From Algoriphagus sp. AGSA1 (GTDB lineage: Bacteria > Bacteroidota > Bacteroidia > Cytophagales > Cyclobacteriaceae), in NCBI RefSeq assembly GCF_021390545.1, contig NZ_JAJUWR010000008.1, forward strand, positions 124,001-188,000: 64,000 nucleotides of DNA, written 5' to 3'. The translations under genes were made by a program, and so were the position numbers. Below, in pieces: positions 8,196-17,551 of the stretch. The notes under the pieces were generated by a model, which saw only the letters and a list, made by a program, of their open reading frames with translations, did no database searches and had not been told where the DNA came from. Within the stretch, counting starts at the first letter, position 1. The number at the start of each line of letters is the position of its first letter.

Positions 8196-9737
8196 TCATA
8201 CATTTTGGTGTGCTTTATACTTATATCCCTGCAAGGTTACTGTTATGTTTTTGTCAGAACTTGACTCAATGAAATCAGTTAGAACTACCTGAATATCATG
8301 GTCAATAAACTGGGCCTTCTCTGTGTTGATGATCAACTCACTGCCCTCAGGGATTTTTTCCAGATTTTTCATCAACAACGCCTTATTCAAAAAGGATACG
8401 TCTTTATGGAACTGTAGGAGGTAGGTTTCTTTCATTTCTGTCAAAGTGACCGCACGTATAAAGTTAGTTTTGATCACGAAAAACAGTCCGAACACCATAC
8501 CTATACCTATTCCAACCAGTAGATCAGTAAATAAAATTGCTATGACTGTCATGATAAAGGGTATAAACTGATCCCATCCGTTTCTATACATATATTTGAA
8601 AATGGCCGGTTTGGCAAGTTTATATCCCACAAGAAACAAAACTGCGGCCAGGCAGCTTAACGGGATCATGTTCAGTATGTTTGGAATCGCTAATACCAAA
8701 ATCATCAATAAAACCCCATGAAAAACTGCTGACATTTTTGTTCTTGCTCCAGAGGCTACATTTGCAGAACTTCTCACAATGACAGCTGTCACCGGCAGTC
8801 CACCTATCAATCCTGAAATTGTGTTGCCTATTCCCTGCGCCACTAATTCTTTGCTGGGAGGTGTAGTTCTTTTAAAAGGATCCAATTTATCAGCGGCATC
8901 TATGCTCAGGAGTGTTTCCAAGCTGCCGATGATGGCAATAGTGGCTGCTACAATCCAGAAAGTACTTGCCCCGATGCCTGAAAAATCAGGAAAAGTCAAC
9001 AGGTCACCGATATTGCCCATAGAATCGAGTACTGGAATGTTCACTAGATGCTCTCCGGTCAATTTCCACTCAGGAATCCAGAACCCATATAGATAATTAA
9101 TAACTATCCCCGAAATAACAGCCCACAAAGCGCCAGGTATAGCTCCAAATAATTTGTGGTTTTTGACTTGGGGTCTTTCAAAAAGGATCAAGATTCCCAT
9201 GGCAATCAGTACTATTGGAATAGCCCCGATACTATGGTATTTGATCGCGTACCATATTTCCGTAAAAGTATTGTGGTTATCAGCCTGTAGAAATGCCTCA
9301 TCCCCCATAAGATCTACATCATATCCTAGCGCATGCGGAATCTGTTTGAGAATCAAAATCAATCCTATGGCGGTAAGCATACCTTTAATCACTGCATGTG
9401 GAAAATAATAACCTATCACTCCGGCCCTGACTATTCCAAGTCCGAGTTGAATCAGTCCGGCAGCCACCAGTGCTGCAAGGAATAAAGGGAAAGAGCCCAT
9501 GCTGGTGATGGAATCCAAGACGATTACAGTCAGGCCGGCAGCAGGCCCACTCACACTTACATGTGACCCTGACAAAGCCCCTACAATGATTCCCCCCACT
9601 ATTCCCGCTATTAATCCGGACATGGGCGGTGCGCCACTCGCTACCGCAATACCCAGACACAGGGGAAGGGCGACCAAGAACACCACCAAACTTGCTTTTA
9701 AATCGTATTTTAAATTCTTACCAAGAGGTGTGTTCAT
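8196..9737 (-). CDS. SulP family inorganic anion transporter
   Basis: A 513-residue membrane protein with about 11-12 hydrophobic segments and a short C-terminal STAS domain (~residues 430-510). Family motifs include the N-terminal DLKASLVVFLVALPLCLGIA in TM1, SGSHVSVSGPAAGLT after TM3 and ETLLSIDAADKLDP before the middle TMs. SulP proteins carry sulfate, bicarbonate or other anions, often with Na+ or H+. The nearby region holds no sulfate-assimilation or carbonic anhydrase gene, so the substrate cannot be fixed; the short Bacteroidota type is often suspected of bicarbonate transport. It is transcribed in the same direction as the arginine operon but is separated from argH by 103 bp with its own likely promoter. 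Confidence 0.93.
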   Translation of the reverse strand: MNTPLGKNLKYDLKASLVVFLVALPLCLGIAVASGAPPMSGLIAGIVGGIIVGALSGSHVSVSGPAAGLTVIVLDSITSMGSFPLFLAALVAAGLIQLGLGIVRAGVIGYYFPHAVIKGMLTAIGLILILKQIPHALGYDVDLMGDEAFLQADNHNTFTEIWYAIKYHSIGAIPIVLIAMGILILFERPQVKNHKLFGAIPGALWAVISGIVINYLYGFWIPEWKLTGEHLVNIPVLDSMGNIGDLLTFPDFSGIGASTFWIVAATIAIIGSLETLLSIDAADKLDPFKRTTPPSKELVAQGIGNTISGLIGGLPVTAVIVRSSANVASGARTKMSAVFHGVLLMILVLAIPNILNMIPLSCLAAVLFLVGYKLAKPAIFKYMYRNGWDQFIPFIMTVIAILFTDLLVGIGIGMVFGLFFVIKTNFIRAVTLTEMKETYLLQFHKDVSFLNKALLMKNLEKIPEGSELIINTEKAQFIDHDIQVVLTDFIESSSDKNITVTLQGYKYKAHQNV

Positions 9738-9802
9738 GAAAATTAGTCTTTTTGGGGATTCGAGGACGGTGAAATAGACCTCTGTATAGTAAAGGCTTTC
9801 GT

Positions 9803-9846
9803 CCTAATATAGACCTAATATAAATAGAAGAAAATTCTATTTATAT
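9803..9846 (-). terminator. AT-rich hairpin at the 3' end of argH, with an upstream direct repeat
   Basis: ATATAAATAGAA (9818-9829) and TTCTATTTATAT (9835-9846) form a perfect 12-bp stem with a 5-nt loop overlapping the argH stop codon. Just beyond it the motif CCTAATATA is repeated at 9804-9812 and 9814-9822. The stem could end the arg transcript, while the repeat lies before the SulP gene and might be an operator. The low GC of the stem limits confidence. Confidence 0.4.
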
Positions 9847-11175
9847 AAGCATTCGTGAAATACTTTGTTCAATGGCCAGAAAATTAAAATTCTGTATCGA
9901 CATTTTCATCTTTTTTTGTATCAGGTCTAGATTTAAATTCCCTATACTCCCTTCGTGGGTATGTTTGAGTTGGCTTTGATTTGGAGAAAAGTTTCCGGAT
10001 TCTATATCCATCCCAACTTGCTTATAGGCATCCCGGAAAGGTATTCCTTTCAGTACAAGTTCATTGACTACTTCCACAGAAAAAAGATGCTTATAAAATG
10101 GATCAGTTAGTATATCCTGCCTCACTTTTATCTCACTCAGCATGAAAGTACACATGCGGAGACAGCTTTTTAAGGTCTCTATCCCCGGAAAGATCTCTTC
10201 CTTCAGCAGCTGTAAATCCCGGTGATAACCTGTGGTAGTATTAGTTAAAAGTAAGTTTATCGCATTTGGGATAGCCTGGATTTGATTTGTCTTGGCGCGG
10301 ATCAATTCAAAAACATCTGGGTTTTTTTTATGTGGCATGATACTGCTTCCTGTGGTGAGATTATCCGGGAAACTGATAAATGCGAAATGCTGGTTCATAA
10401 ATAAGCATACATCAGAAGCTAACCTATTCAGAGTACCGGCTAAGCCAGATAGCCCAAAAGCAAGTGTACGTTCGGTCTTTCCACGGCTGTTTTGTGCATT
10501 GATCACATTGTGGTGAAGATCAGCAAAACCCAATAACCGAGTGGTCATCGTTCTATCCAACGGAAAACTTGAACCGTACCCCGCCGCTGAGCCAAGCGGG
10601 TTTTTATTGGCGAGATCAAAAGCTGCTCTCAAAAGGCCCAAATCCTCAGTAATACCTTCGGCAAATGCACTGAACCATAGTCCGAAAGAAGAGGGCATGG
10701 CAAGTTGTGTATGGGTGTAGCCTGGCATCAGGTCATTTTTATGCTTTTCGGCCAACTCAATCAGCAAGTCAAAAAGCTCACTGCTCTCTTCCACGATTTC
10801 ACGGATGGCTGATCTGTAATACAACTTCAGGTCTACTAATACTTGGTCATTTCTACTTCTACCACTGTGAAGTTTTTTGCCCACATCACCAAATCGCTCA
10901 GTCAACAGGAATTCAACTTGCGAATGCACGTCCTCTACTCCCTGGGCAATCTCAAATCCACCTTTTTCTATTTCCTGATAGATGTCTTTTAGTCCTCGCT
11001 GCAGGATTTCATTTTCTTCGGCAGTCAAGAGTCCTATAGTGGAGAGCATCTGTGCATGCGCCATAGACCCCAATACATCGAAGGGTGCCAAGAGTATATC
11101 AAATTCGGGATCCCGTCCTATAGTAAAGGACTCCACTTCTTTTTTGCTGCCGGTTTCTTTTTGCCAAAGTTTCAT
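9841..11175 (-). CDS. argH: Argininosuccinate lyase
   Basis: A 444-residue enzyme of the fumarase/aspartase superfamily that splits argininosuccinate to arginine and fumarate, the last step of arginine synthesis. The superfamily signature GSSIMPHKKNPD is present around residue 283 with the catalytic Ser in the flexible loop, as are GRSRNDQV (substrate binding, ~104) and YTHTQ (~158). It is the last gene of the arg operon, starting 2 bp after the argE-like gene. Length is close to the 450-460 typical of the family. Confidence 0.97.
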   Translation of the reverse strand: MKLWQKETGSKKEVESFTIGRDPEFDILLAPFDVLGSMAHAQMLSTIGLLTAEENEILQRGLKDIYQEIEKGGFEIAQGVEDVHSQVEFLLTERFGDVGKKLHSGRSRNDQVLVDLKLYYRSAIREIVEESSELFDLLIELAEKHKNDLMPGYTHTQLAMPSSFGLWFSAFAEGITEDLGLLRAAFDLANKNPLGSAAGYGSSFPLDRTMTTRLLGFADLHHNVINAQNSRGKTERTLAFGLSGLAGTLNRLASDVCLFMNQHFAFISFPDNLTTGSSIMPHKKNPDVFELIRAKTNQIQAIPNAINLLLTNTTTGYHRDLQLLKEEIFPGIETLKSCLRMCTFMLSEIKVRQDILTDPFYKHLFSVEVVNELVLKGIPFRDAYKQVGMDIESGNFSPNQSQLKHTHEGSIGNLNLDLIQKKMKMSIQNFNFLAIEQSISRMLI

Positions 11176-11177
11176 TT

Positions 11178-12257
11178 CTAATTGGTTTTGAGCATGTCTG
11201 CGTAGGTGTCCAGGAGTTGGATATAACCTGCTATGCCGTCCTGGATTTCGTTCAAATAAATAAATTCGTCCGCTGAATGAGATCTCGCTGAATCGCCAGG
11301 GCCTATTTTTACAGAAGGATAGGGAATTAGTGCCTGGTCAGACAGGGTAGGGCTTCCATAGGTTTTTATTCCAAGTTTCTCGCCGACTTTTAGGATCAAA
11401 TGCCCTTCCGGTACATGAGAAGATTGAAGCCTTAGCGATCTGGGGGTCAGTTCGGCTTTCAGTGAATCTTTCAATTCCTCCAAGGCTTCCTCTAAAGTAT
11501 AGACATCTGTCACCCGTACATCTAGGACAAACTCACAAAGATCAGGTACTACGTTGTGCTGTTGCCCGGCATGGATTACAGTTGCCGATACTTTTGTCTT
11601 TCCCAAGAACTTTGATACTTTTTGGAATTCAAAGTCCTTGATTGTCCGCAAGTCTTCCAATGCCAGGTATAGTGCATTCACCCCTTCCTCTCGAGCTGCA
11701 TGGCCTGCTTTTCCATAGACTTTAGCATCGATCACCATCAGTCCTTTTTCGGCAACAGCCATCTCCATCAGAGTAGGTTCACCTACTATGGCAAGGTCAC
11801 AGGCAGGGAGTTGATTGATCACGGAAGCTATCCCGTTTTTGCCGGAAATCTCCTCTTCAGCTGAGGCAATCATGATCAGATTATAGGGGAGATCCTGCCC
11901 ATAAAAATGTGTAAATGCAGACATCAAGCTTACCAAAGGTCCTCCAGCATCATTGCTGCCTAATCCATAGAGTTTGCCATCCGCTGTACTAGCCAAAAAA
12001 GGATCCTTCGTGTAACCTGAATTTGGCTTCACCGTGTCATGATGGGAGTTCAGCCAGAGCGTAGGTTTGTTTTTATCAAAAGGATTGGCCAAAGCCCAGA
12101 TGTTGTTGTCAGACTTGGAATATGGGATTTCCCGATTGGCAAAAAATTCCTCTATGATATCCGCGGTCGCACTTTCTTCCTTGGATAGGGAAGGGGTTTC
12201 TATAAGTTGTGTCAGGAGCTCAACTGCATCTTCATATAATTCTTGGATATCTTTCAC
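11178..12257 (-). CDS. argE: M20 family deacylase, probable N-acyl-citrulline/ornithine deacylase (ArgE-like)
   Basis: A 359-residue M20 metallopeptidase-family enzyme. Metal ligands and catalysis are seen in LNSHHDTVKP (His-x-Asp, ~70), NDAGG (bridging Asp, ~97) and SAEEEISG (general-base Glu and ligand, ~133). The central dimerisation domain is at ~170-280. In an operon with an argF' of the acylornithine type, the expected reaction is removal of the acyl group from N-acylcitrulline, giving citrulline for ArgG. No argJ is present, so this is the linear pathway. The name is by context; DapE-like activity is not excluded by sequence alone. Confidence 0.85.
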   Translation of the reverse strand: MKDIQELYEDAVELLTQLIETPSLSKEESATADIIEEFFANREIPYSKSDNNIWALANPFDKNKPTLWLNSHHDTVKPNSGYTKDPFLASTADGKLYGLGSNDAGGPLVSLMSAFTHFYGQDLPYNLIMIASAEEEISGKNGIASVINQLPACDLAIVGEPTLMEMAVAEKGLMVIDAKVYGKAGHAAREEGVNALYLALEDLRTIKDFEFQKVSKFLGKTKVSATVIHAGQQHNVVPDLCEFVLDVRVTDVYTLEEALEELKDSLKAELTPRSLRLQSSHVPEGHLILKVGEKLGIKTYGSPTLSDQALIPYPSVKIGPGDSARSHSADEFIYLNEIQDGIAGYIQLLDTYADMLKTN

Positions 12258-12266
12258 AGTTGATGG

Positions 12267-13067
12267 TCAATAGAGGTCATACCGGCTTCTCTCTATTGTC
12301 GTGCCGGAGAGTTTGCCTTTTGCGGCCAGGTGAAGATTTTCTGCTTTCCCGATCCATACGTGATTTACGCCCTTCGCCAATGCTTCGAAGGCATTGTCCA
12401 GTTTTGGGATCATCCCTGAGTGGATTACATTTTCATTTCTTAGCTCCTCGTAAATATCCTCGTTGATGAGTGGAATGATGGAGCTTTCGTTTTTCTCGTC
12501 TATGAGCACCCCGCTCTTGTTGAAGCAGAAATATAGATTCACCTGATGATCTTTGGCCAGGCTGGTGGCCAGGGCAGATGCTATACTGTCCGCATTGGTG
12601 TTGAGGAGTTGCCCTTTTGCATCGTGGGTGATCGCATTGACTACAGGAAGTAGATTTCCGCTCAATAAATGGTCTATCAGTTTGATGTTAACTTCTTGGA
12701 TATCACCTACAAATCCATAATCTATGCCTTTGACGGGACGCTTGACAGAGCGGATGATATTTCCGTCAGCCCCGGTCATTCCGATCGCGTTTACTTTAAG
12801 AGCTTGAAGCTTAGCGACGATATTTTTATTGATCAATCCCGCATACACCATGGTGACCACGTCCAGGGTTTCCTGATCGGTAATTCTCCTCCCGTCCACC
12901 ATTTCGGGCATTACGCCGAGAGATTCTCCAAAACGAGAAGCCATCACACCTCCGCCATGAACCAGGATTTTGTGTCCGGGAAACTTGGCGAATAACGCTA
13001 AAAACTCATCTAGTTTTTCCGGAAAATCGATGACATTTCCACCGATTTTGATAATGTTGATTTTCAT
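12267..13067 (-). CDS. argB: Acetylglutamate (or succinylglutamate) kinase
   Basis: A 266-residue amino-acid-kinase-family protein that phosphorylates the gamma-carboxyl of N-acylglutamate. Visible motifs: KIGGNVID at the N-terminus, the glycine-rich VHGGG at ~40, and VVNAITHDAKGQLLNTNADSIA at ~175-195 for nucleotide and substrate binding. It lacks the extended N-terminal helix of the arginine-inhibited hexameric form, so it is likely not feedback-controlled by arginine (inference). Fifteen bp separate it from argF' and 9 bp from the argE-like gene. Confidence 0.94.
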   Translation of the reverse strand: MKINIIKIGGNVIDFPEKLDEFLALFAKFPGHKILVHGGGVMASRFGESLGVMPEMVDGRRITDQETLDVVTMVYAGLINKNIVAKLQALKVNAIGMTGADGNIIRSVKRPVKGIDYGFVGDIQEVNIKLIDHLLSGNLLPVVNAITHDAKGQLLNTNADSIASALATSLAKDHQVNLYFCFNKSGVLIDEKNESSIIPLINEDIYEELRNENVIHSGMIPKLDNAFEALAKGVNHVWIGKAENLHLAAKGKLSGTTIERSRYDLY

Positions 13068-13082
13068 AAATCAAGGTTATAT

Positions 13083-14054
13083 TTAAAATTGTCCCAACAA
13101 GTGGCTGATTACCGCCTGGGCAGCATAAATTCGGTTTTTTGCCTGTTGTTGTACTAAAGAGCGGTTTCCGTCGAGAATCTCATCAGACAGCTCCAGGTTT
13201 CTTCTTACCGGGAGGCAATGCATGACTTTGGCATTTTTAGCCTGGGCAAAATGCTCTTCGGTAAGCATCCAAGAAGCATCCGTAGAGATTATTTTACCAT
13301 AATCCTTGAAAGATGACCAGTTTTTAACATACACAAAATCAGCGTTTTCCAATGCTTTGCTTTGATTGTGTTCTATAATAGCCCCTTTCGTGAACGCTTC
13401 ATCTAATTCATATCCCACAGGATGGGTAATAGTCAGCTCATGGTCCATTCCCAGGCTCCATTCCGCAAAAGAATTGGCCACTGCATGCGGAATGGCCTTG
13501 ATATGCGGTCCCCATGTGAGTACTACCTTAGGCTTCTTTTTTCCTGACCAGTTCTCCCTGATGGTAATCTGATCCGCCAGGCTTTGAAGGGGGTGTCTGG
13601 TTGCGGATTCCAAGCTGATAACCGGAATCCCGCAATAGTTGACAAATTGGGAAAACACAAAATCTGAGCTGTCTTCCTCCTTGTTGGTCAAAGATGGGAA
13701 GGAGCGGATCGCCAGTATGTCAAAATAAGAGCCTAAGACCGCGGCGGCATCTTTGATATGCTCCACTGTGCCCCGGTTCATCACTGCGCCATCCTGCATC
13801 TCCAGTGCCCATCCTTCCTTGTCCATATTGAGTACAATAGGCTCTATTCCCAGATTCAAAGCTGCCAACTGTGTGGAGACTCTCGTCCTGAGGGATGGAT
13901 TAAGGAAAATACAGCCGATACGCTTTCCAGATCCCTTTGCCTTGTCCAGATTAGGGTTTGCTTTGTAAATAAGTGCCTGCTCGATCAGCTCATTGCCCAG
14001 ATCGAGGGATTCAAATTTTGTGAAATGCTGTAGTGGCTGGATTTTATTGGCCAT
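13083..14054 (-). CDS. argF: N-acylornithine carbamoyltransferase (argF' type), likely N-succinylornithine-specific
   Basis: A 323-residue transcarbamylase. The carbamoyl-phosphate site reads PSLRTR (residues ~53-58) instead of the STRTR of ordinary ornithine carbamoyltransferase, and the C-terminal motif is HCLPVRRN; both mark the acylornithine class (AOTCase/SOTCase). In the specificity loop the residue before Glu-His is Val97 (RGTVEHI). The equivalent residue is Pro90 in the Bacteroides fragilis succinylornithine enzyme and Glu92 in the Xanthomonas acetylornithine enzyme; replacement of that Glu by small or non-polar residues is known to favour the succinyl substrate. Thus succinylornithine is the better guess, unproven. 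It lies 1 bp after argD. Confidence 0.92.
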   Translation of the reverse strand: MANKIQPLQHFTKFESLDLGNELIEQALIYKANPNLDKAKGSGKRIGCIFLNPSLRTRVSTQLAALNLGIEPIVLNMDKEGWALEMQDGAVMNRGTVEHIKDAAAVLGSYFDILAIRSFPSLTNKEEDSSDFVFSQFVNYCGIPVISLESATRHPLQSLADQITIRENWSGKKKPKVVLTWGPHIKAIPHAVANSFAEWSLGMDHELTITHPVGYELDEAFTKGAIIEHNQSKALENADFVYVKNWSSFKDYGKIISTDASWMLTEEHFAQAKNAKVMHCLPVRRNLELSDEILDGNRSLVQQQAKNRIYAAQAVISHLLGQF

Positions 14055-14055
14055 T

Positions 14056-15201
14056 TTATTTTATAGGTGATTTACTTAAAATTTCTTTTAATGCGGTTAT
14101 AAACGAATTTAACTGTTTCCAACTGATATTTAAAGGTGGCAGGAGTCTTATCGTATTCTTTCCTGCCGCACTTCCTGTAAACATGTGGTATTTAGTCACC
14201 AATTCTGAGCGGACAGGGCCCGCCTCCCGATCCAGATCAATGCCGATCATCAGGCCGGTTCCACGGATAGCCATGATGCCGGGGATTTCTTTTAATCCTG
14301 CCAGGAGCTTTTCGCCAAGGGTGCTTGCGTTTTCCAGAAGATTTTCATTTTCAATCACTTCCACTACTGCCATACCTGCGGCACAGGCTAGGTGGTTGCC
14401 TCCGAAAGTAGTTCCTAGCAATCCGTATGTTGCCTTAAATTCCGGAGAGATTAGGATTCCTCCAATCGGAAATCCATTCCCCATGCCTTTGGCCATGGAA
14501 ATGATATCCGGCTTTAGGTCTTCAACCAATTGGTGTGCAAAGAATCTGCCTGTGCGTCCAAATCCTGACTGAACCTCGTCCAAAATCAACCTTGCTTCAT
14601 ATTTCTTGGCAAGTGTAGCCAATCCTTGAAGGAACTCTCCAGATGGAACCTGAATCCCGTTTACACCTTGTATGCCTTCAATGATAATCCCCGCTATTCC
14701 CTTTGACTTCAGCACATTTTCCACGGCCTCAAGGTCTTCCCATGGTAGAATGTGGAAATCTTCACGCTCATTGCATGGGGCGACGATTTTTGCATTGTCA
14801 GTCAAAGCCACTGCGCCGGAAGTCCTTCCATGAAAACTTCCTGAAAAAGCGATAAATCCAGACTTCCCTGTGGCAAAGGAGGCTAGCTTAATGGCATTCT
14901 CATTGGCTTCAGCCCCTGAATTGCACAGGAAAAGCTCATAATCCGGATAGCCGGAAAGCTCGCCTAGTTTCTCCGCATATTCCTTTTGGATCGGAATCTG
15001 AACAGAATTGGAGTAGAAAGCAATCTGACTCAGCTGTTCTTCGATACGCTTCACATAGTGGGGATGGGTGTGGCCTATGGAAATCACGGCATGGCCACCA
15101 TAGAGGTCTATATATTCTTGTCCCTTATCGTCCCAGAGTCTTGCTCCTTCCGCTTTTGCGATGGTCACGGGAATCAGAGGATAAACATCAAATAATTTCA
15201 T
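14056..15201 (-). CDS. argD: Acetylornithine/succinylornithine aminotransferase
   Basis: A 381-residue class III PLP-dependent aminotransferase. The PLP-site motif LILDEVQSGFGRTG (~200-213) and the Schiff-base lysine in ISMAKGMGNGFPIGG (~240) are present, plus the N-terminal DLYGGHAVISIGHTHP substrate region. It makes N-acylornithine from the semialdehyde produced by ArgC. The gene follows a 157-bp gap filled with heptanucleotide repeats, the only sizeable gap inside the operon. Confidence 0.95.
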   Translation of the reverse strand: MKLFDVYPLIPVTIAKAEGARLWDDKGQEYIDLYGGHAVISIGHTHPHYVKRIEEQLSQIAFYSNSVQIPIQKEYAEKLGELSGYPDYELFLCNSGAEANENAIKLASFATGKSGFIAFSGSFHGRTSGAVALTDNAKIVAPCNEREDFHILPWEDLEAVENVLKSKGIAGIIIEGIQGVNGIQVPSGEFLQGLATLAKKYEARLILDEVQSGFGRTGRFFAHQLVEDLKPDIISMAKGMGNGFPIGGILISPEFKATYGLLGTTFGGNHLACAAGMAVVEVIENENLLENASTLGEKLLAGLKEIPGIMAIRGTGLMIGIDLDREAGPVRSELVTKYHMFTGSAAGKNTIRLLPPLNISWKQLNSFITALKEILSKSPIK

Positions 15202-15206
15202 TTTGA

Positions 15207-15358
15207 ATTACGAGTTACGAAATACGATTGACGAGCCGGTTTTGAACTTCGTAAATCCATTTCTAAGTTGGAGAATAATGAATGCTGAATAATGAACACC
15301 AAATTTCAAAGTGTCCACAAATCAGTCTTGAATCTTGTGTCTAAAGTCTAATATCTAA
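15207..15358. repeat. Three arrays of degenerate 7-bp tandem repeats between argC and argD
   Basis: Three different heptad families sit in one 157-bp gap. Array 1 (15207-15234, four units): ATTACGA, GTTACGA, AATACGA, TTGACGA. Array 2 (15273-15300, four units): GAATAAT, GAATGCT, GAATAAT, GAACACC. Array 3 (15324-15358, five units): AGTCTTG, AATCTTG, TGTCTAA, AGTCTAA, TATCTAA. All three run in exact 7-nt register, and array 3 abuts the argC stop codon. The units are too short and variable for a CRISPR. Origin and role are unknown; they may be a low-complexity selfish sequence or a spacer affecting argD translation. Confidence 0.75.
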
Positions 15359-16327
15359 TTAAAACCCTATACTTTTTAGATTCAAGCCCATCCTCTCCTC
15401 TAATCCAAACGCCAAATTATAATTCTGAACTGCCTGTCCTGAGGCTCCTTTCAGCAGATTATCAATAGCAGAATAAATCACCAATTGACCCGCTTCTTTT
15501 TGCACATGGAGGATGCATTTATTAGTGTTCACAGCCTGCTTCATATCTATATCCTGATCCGAAACATGTGTGAACGCTGCGTCTTGATAAAACTCTTTGT
15601 AAGCCGCTACCGCTTCCTCCTGAGTTCCCCCAAAAGGAAAATAGGCTGTGATCCATATACCTCTAGGGAAGTTGCCCCGGTAAGGGACAAAGAGAATTTC
15701 AGAAGAAAAATCAGAATCCAATTGGGAAAAAGTCTGGTTGATTTCTTTTAGGTGCTGGTGGGTAAATAGCTTATAGACAGATATGTTTGAAGATCTATAG
15801 CTGAAGTGGGAGGTCTCAGCAAGTTTCTTTCCCGCCCCGGTACTCCCTGTCACCCCAGAGATCTGAATTGTATCCTTTACCCAACCCTTTGCGATAGCAG
15901 GGAGCAGTGCCAGTTGGATTCCCGTGGCAAAACATCCTGGATTTGCGATTCTTTTAGCTGATTTGATTTTCTCAGCATTCACCTCTGGAAGTCCGTAAAC
16001 AAAACCATTGGACTCGTCGCGAAAATCCGTGGACAAATCAATCAAAACGGTCCCGGGAGAGAAAGAATGTCGCTCCAGAAAACCTTTGGTTTGACCATGT
16101 GGCAATCCTAGGAATACAGCTTCAATTCCTTCGGTTTGTACCTCGTCCGTGAATACTAACTCACAGTCTCCGATCAGATCCGGATGAACTTCGCTTACTT
16201 TTTTGCCTTTCTGGCTATTGCTATGTACATAGATCAGCTCACAGGCAGGATGATGGACCAGAAGGCGAAGGAGTTCTCCGCCCGTATATCCCGCTGCGCC
16301 TATGATCGCTGTTTTGATTCTAGTCAT
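15359..16327 (-). CDS. argC: N-acetyl-gamma-glutamyl-phosphate reductase
   Basis: A 322-residue NADP-dependent enzyme reducing N-acyl-glutamyl phosphate to the semialdehyde. The N-terminal Rossmann motif is GAAGYTGGELLRLL (~10), the catalytic cysteine lies in NPGCFATG (~130), and a conserved VTGSTGAGK segment follows (~158). Its start overlaps the end of argG by 8 bp, which suggests translational coupling. Length is that of the short ArgC class. Confidence 0.96.
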   Translation of the reverse strand: MTRIKTAIIGAAGYTGGELLRLLVHHPACELIYVHSNSQKGKKVSEVHPDLIGDCELVFTDEVQTEGIEAVFLGLPHGQTKGFLERHSFSPGTVLIDLSTDFRDESNGFVYGLPEVNAEKIKSAKRIANPGCFATGIQLALLPAIAKGWVKDTIQISGVTGSTGAGKKLAETSHFSYRSSNISVYKLFTHQHLKEINQTFSQLDSDFSSEILFVPYRGNFPRGIWITAYFPFGGTQEEAVAAYKEFYQDAAFTHVSDQDIDMKQAVNTNKCILHVQKEAGQLVIYSAIDNLLKGASGQAVQNYNLAFGLEERMGLNLKSIGF

Positions 16328-17513
16328 TGTCTGAGTTTACTTTATGGAAGATCGCGGTTTGGTTGCCCAATATGCGGGTGAACCCTTTTACGTCTTCCGC
16401 AGTGTATCCTTTGTTCATTTCCCCGTAGCTGCCAAACTTGTTGGACATCAGGTCATGTGGAGAATTGATTCCCAGCAAAGTGAATCGATAGGGCTGAAGC
16501 AACACGCGTACATCCCCGCTCACATAAGTCTGCGTACTGGCCATGAACTCTTCCAGATTTCTCATCACGGGATCCAGATAATGTCCCTCATGGAGGTGGT
16601 TTCCGTAGAACTCAGCCAATTGGTTTTTCCAGAAAAGCTGCCACTTGGTAAGCGTATGCTTTTCCAACAATTGATGCCCCTTGATGATGATCAGTGGAGC
16701 TGCGGCTTCAAATCCGACTCGACCTTTGATCCCGATGATAGTATCCCCTACATGGATATCACGGCCTATCCCGTAAGGTGCGGCCAGTGCTTGTAATGCC
16801 TGTATGGCTTCTACGGAATCCTCATACTTTTTGCCATCCACGCCTTTCAATTCGCCTTTTTCGAATGAAAGAATCAATTCATAGGGCTCAAAAGCCGTAG
16901 CCTGGGTAGGCCAAGCTTCTTCGGGGAGGTAATCAGAAGAAGTGAGTGTTTCTTTACCTCCCACGGAAGTTCCCCAGATTCCTTTATTTATAGAATAGGC
17001 GGCTTTTTCGAAGTTCATCTCCACCCCATGTTTTTTGAGATACTCTATTTCTTCTTGCCGGGATAGTTTCAGGTCACGTATAGGAGTGATTATTTCTATG
17101 TCAGGGACGATGGTCTGGAAGATCATATCAAATCTTACCTGGTCATTTCCAGCTCCCGTAGAACCATGGGCTACAGCTTTTGCGTCAATGGACTTTGCAT
17201 ATTCCGCAAGAGATTTTGCCTGAAGAATACGCTCAGCGGATACAGAAAGGGGATAGGTCTGGTTTTTCAGCACATTGCCATAGACTAAGTATTTGATCAC
17301 CTCATTGTAATAAGTGTCCATGACGTGAAGGATCTTAAAAGAAGCAATGCCAAGTGTTTTGGCCCTTTCCTCTACACCTTTCAGCTCTTCTTCGGAAAAT
17401 CCACCTGTATTTACCAAGACTGCATGCACTTCATAGCCCAATTCTTTGGAAAGGTGCAGCGCACAAAAGGTGGTATCCAAACCACCACTGTATGCTAAAA
17501 CTATTTTCTTCAT
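16320..17513 (-). CDS. argG: Argininosuccinate synthase
   Basis: A 397-residue ATP-pyrophosphatase-family enzyme that joins citrulline and aspartate. The P-loop-like motif AYSGGLDTT is at residues ~7-15 and the substrate motif AHGSTGAGNDQVRF at ~115-128. Placed second in the operon, 38 bp after the GNAT gene and overlapping argC by 8 bp. Length is normal (about 400). Confidence 0.97.
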   Translation of the reverse strand: MKKIVLAYSGGLDTTFCALHLSKELGYEVHAVLVNTGGFSEEELKGVEERAKTLGIASFKILHVMDTYYNEVIKYLVYGNVLKNQTYPLSVSAERILQAKSLAEYAKSIDAKAVAHGSTGAGNDQVRFDMIFQTIVPDIEIITPIRDLKLSRQEEIEYLKKHGVEMNFEKAAYSINKGIWGTSVGGKETLTSSDYLPEEAWPTQATAFEPYELILSFEKGELKGVDGKKYEDSVEAIQALQALAAPYGIGRDIHVGDTIIGIKGRVGFEAAAPLIIIKGHQLLEKHTLTKWQLFWKNQLAEFYGNHLHEGHYLDPVMRNLEEFMASTQTYVSGDVRVLLQPYRFTLLGINSPHDLMSNKFGSYGEMNKGYTAEDVKGFTRILGNQTAIFHKVNSDND

Positions 17514-17551
17514 TGTTGTAGGATTTTTGCTTCCAAAAAGGAAGAATTGAT

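Noticed and set aside
15207..15358. CRISPR array
   Set aside because: Units are 7 bp, degenerate and without spacers.
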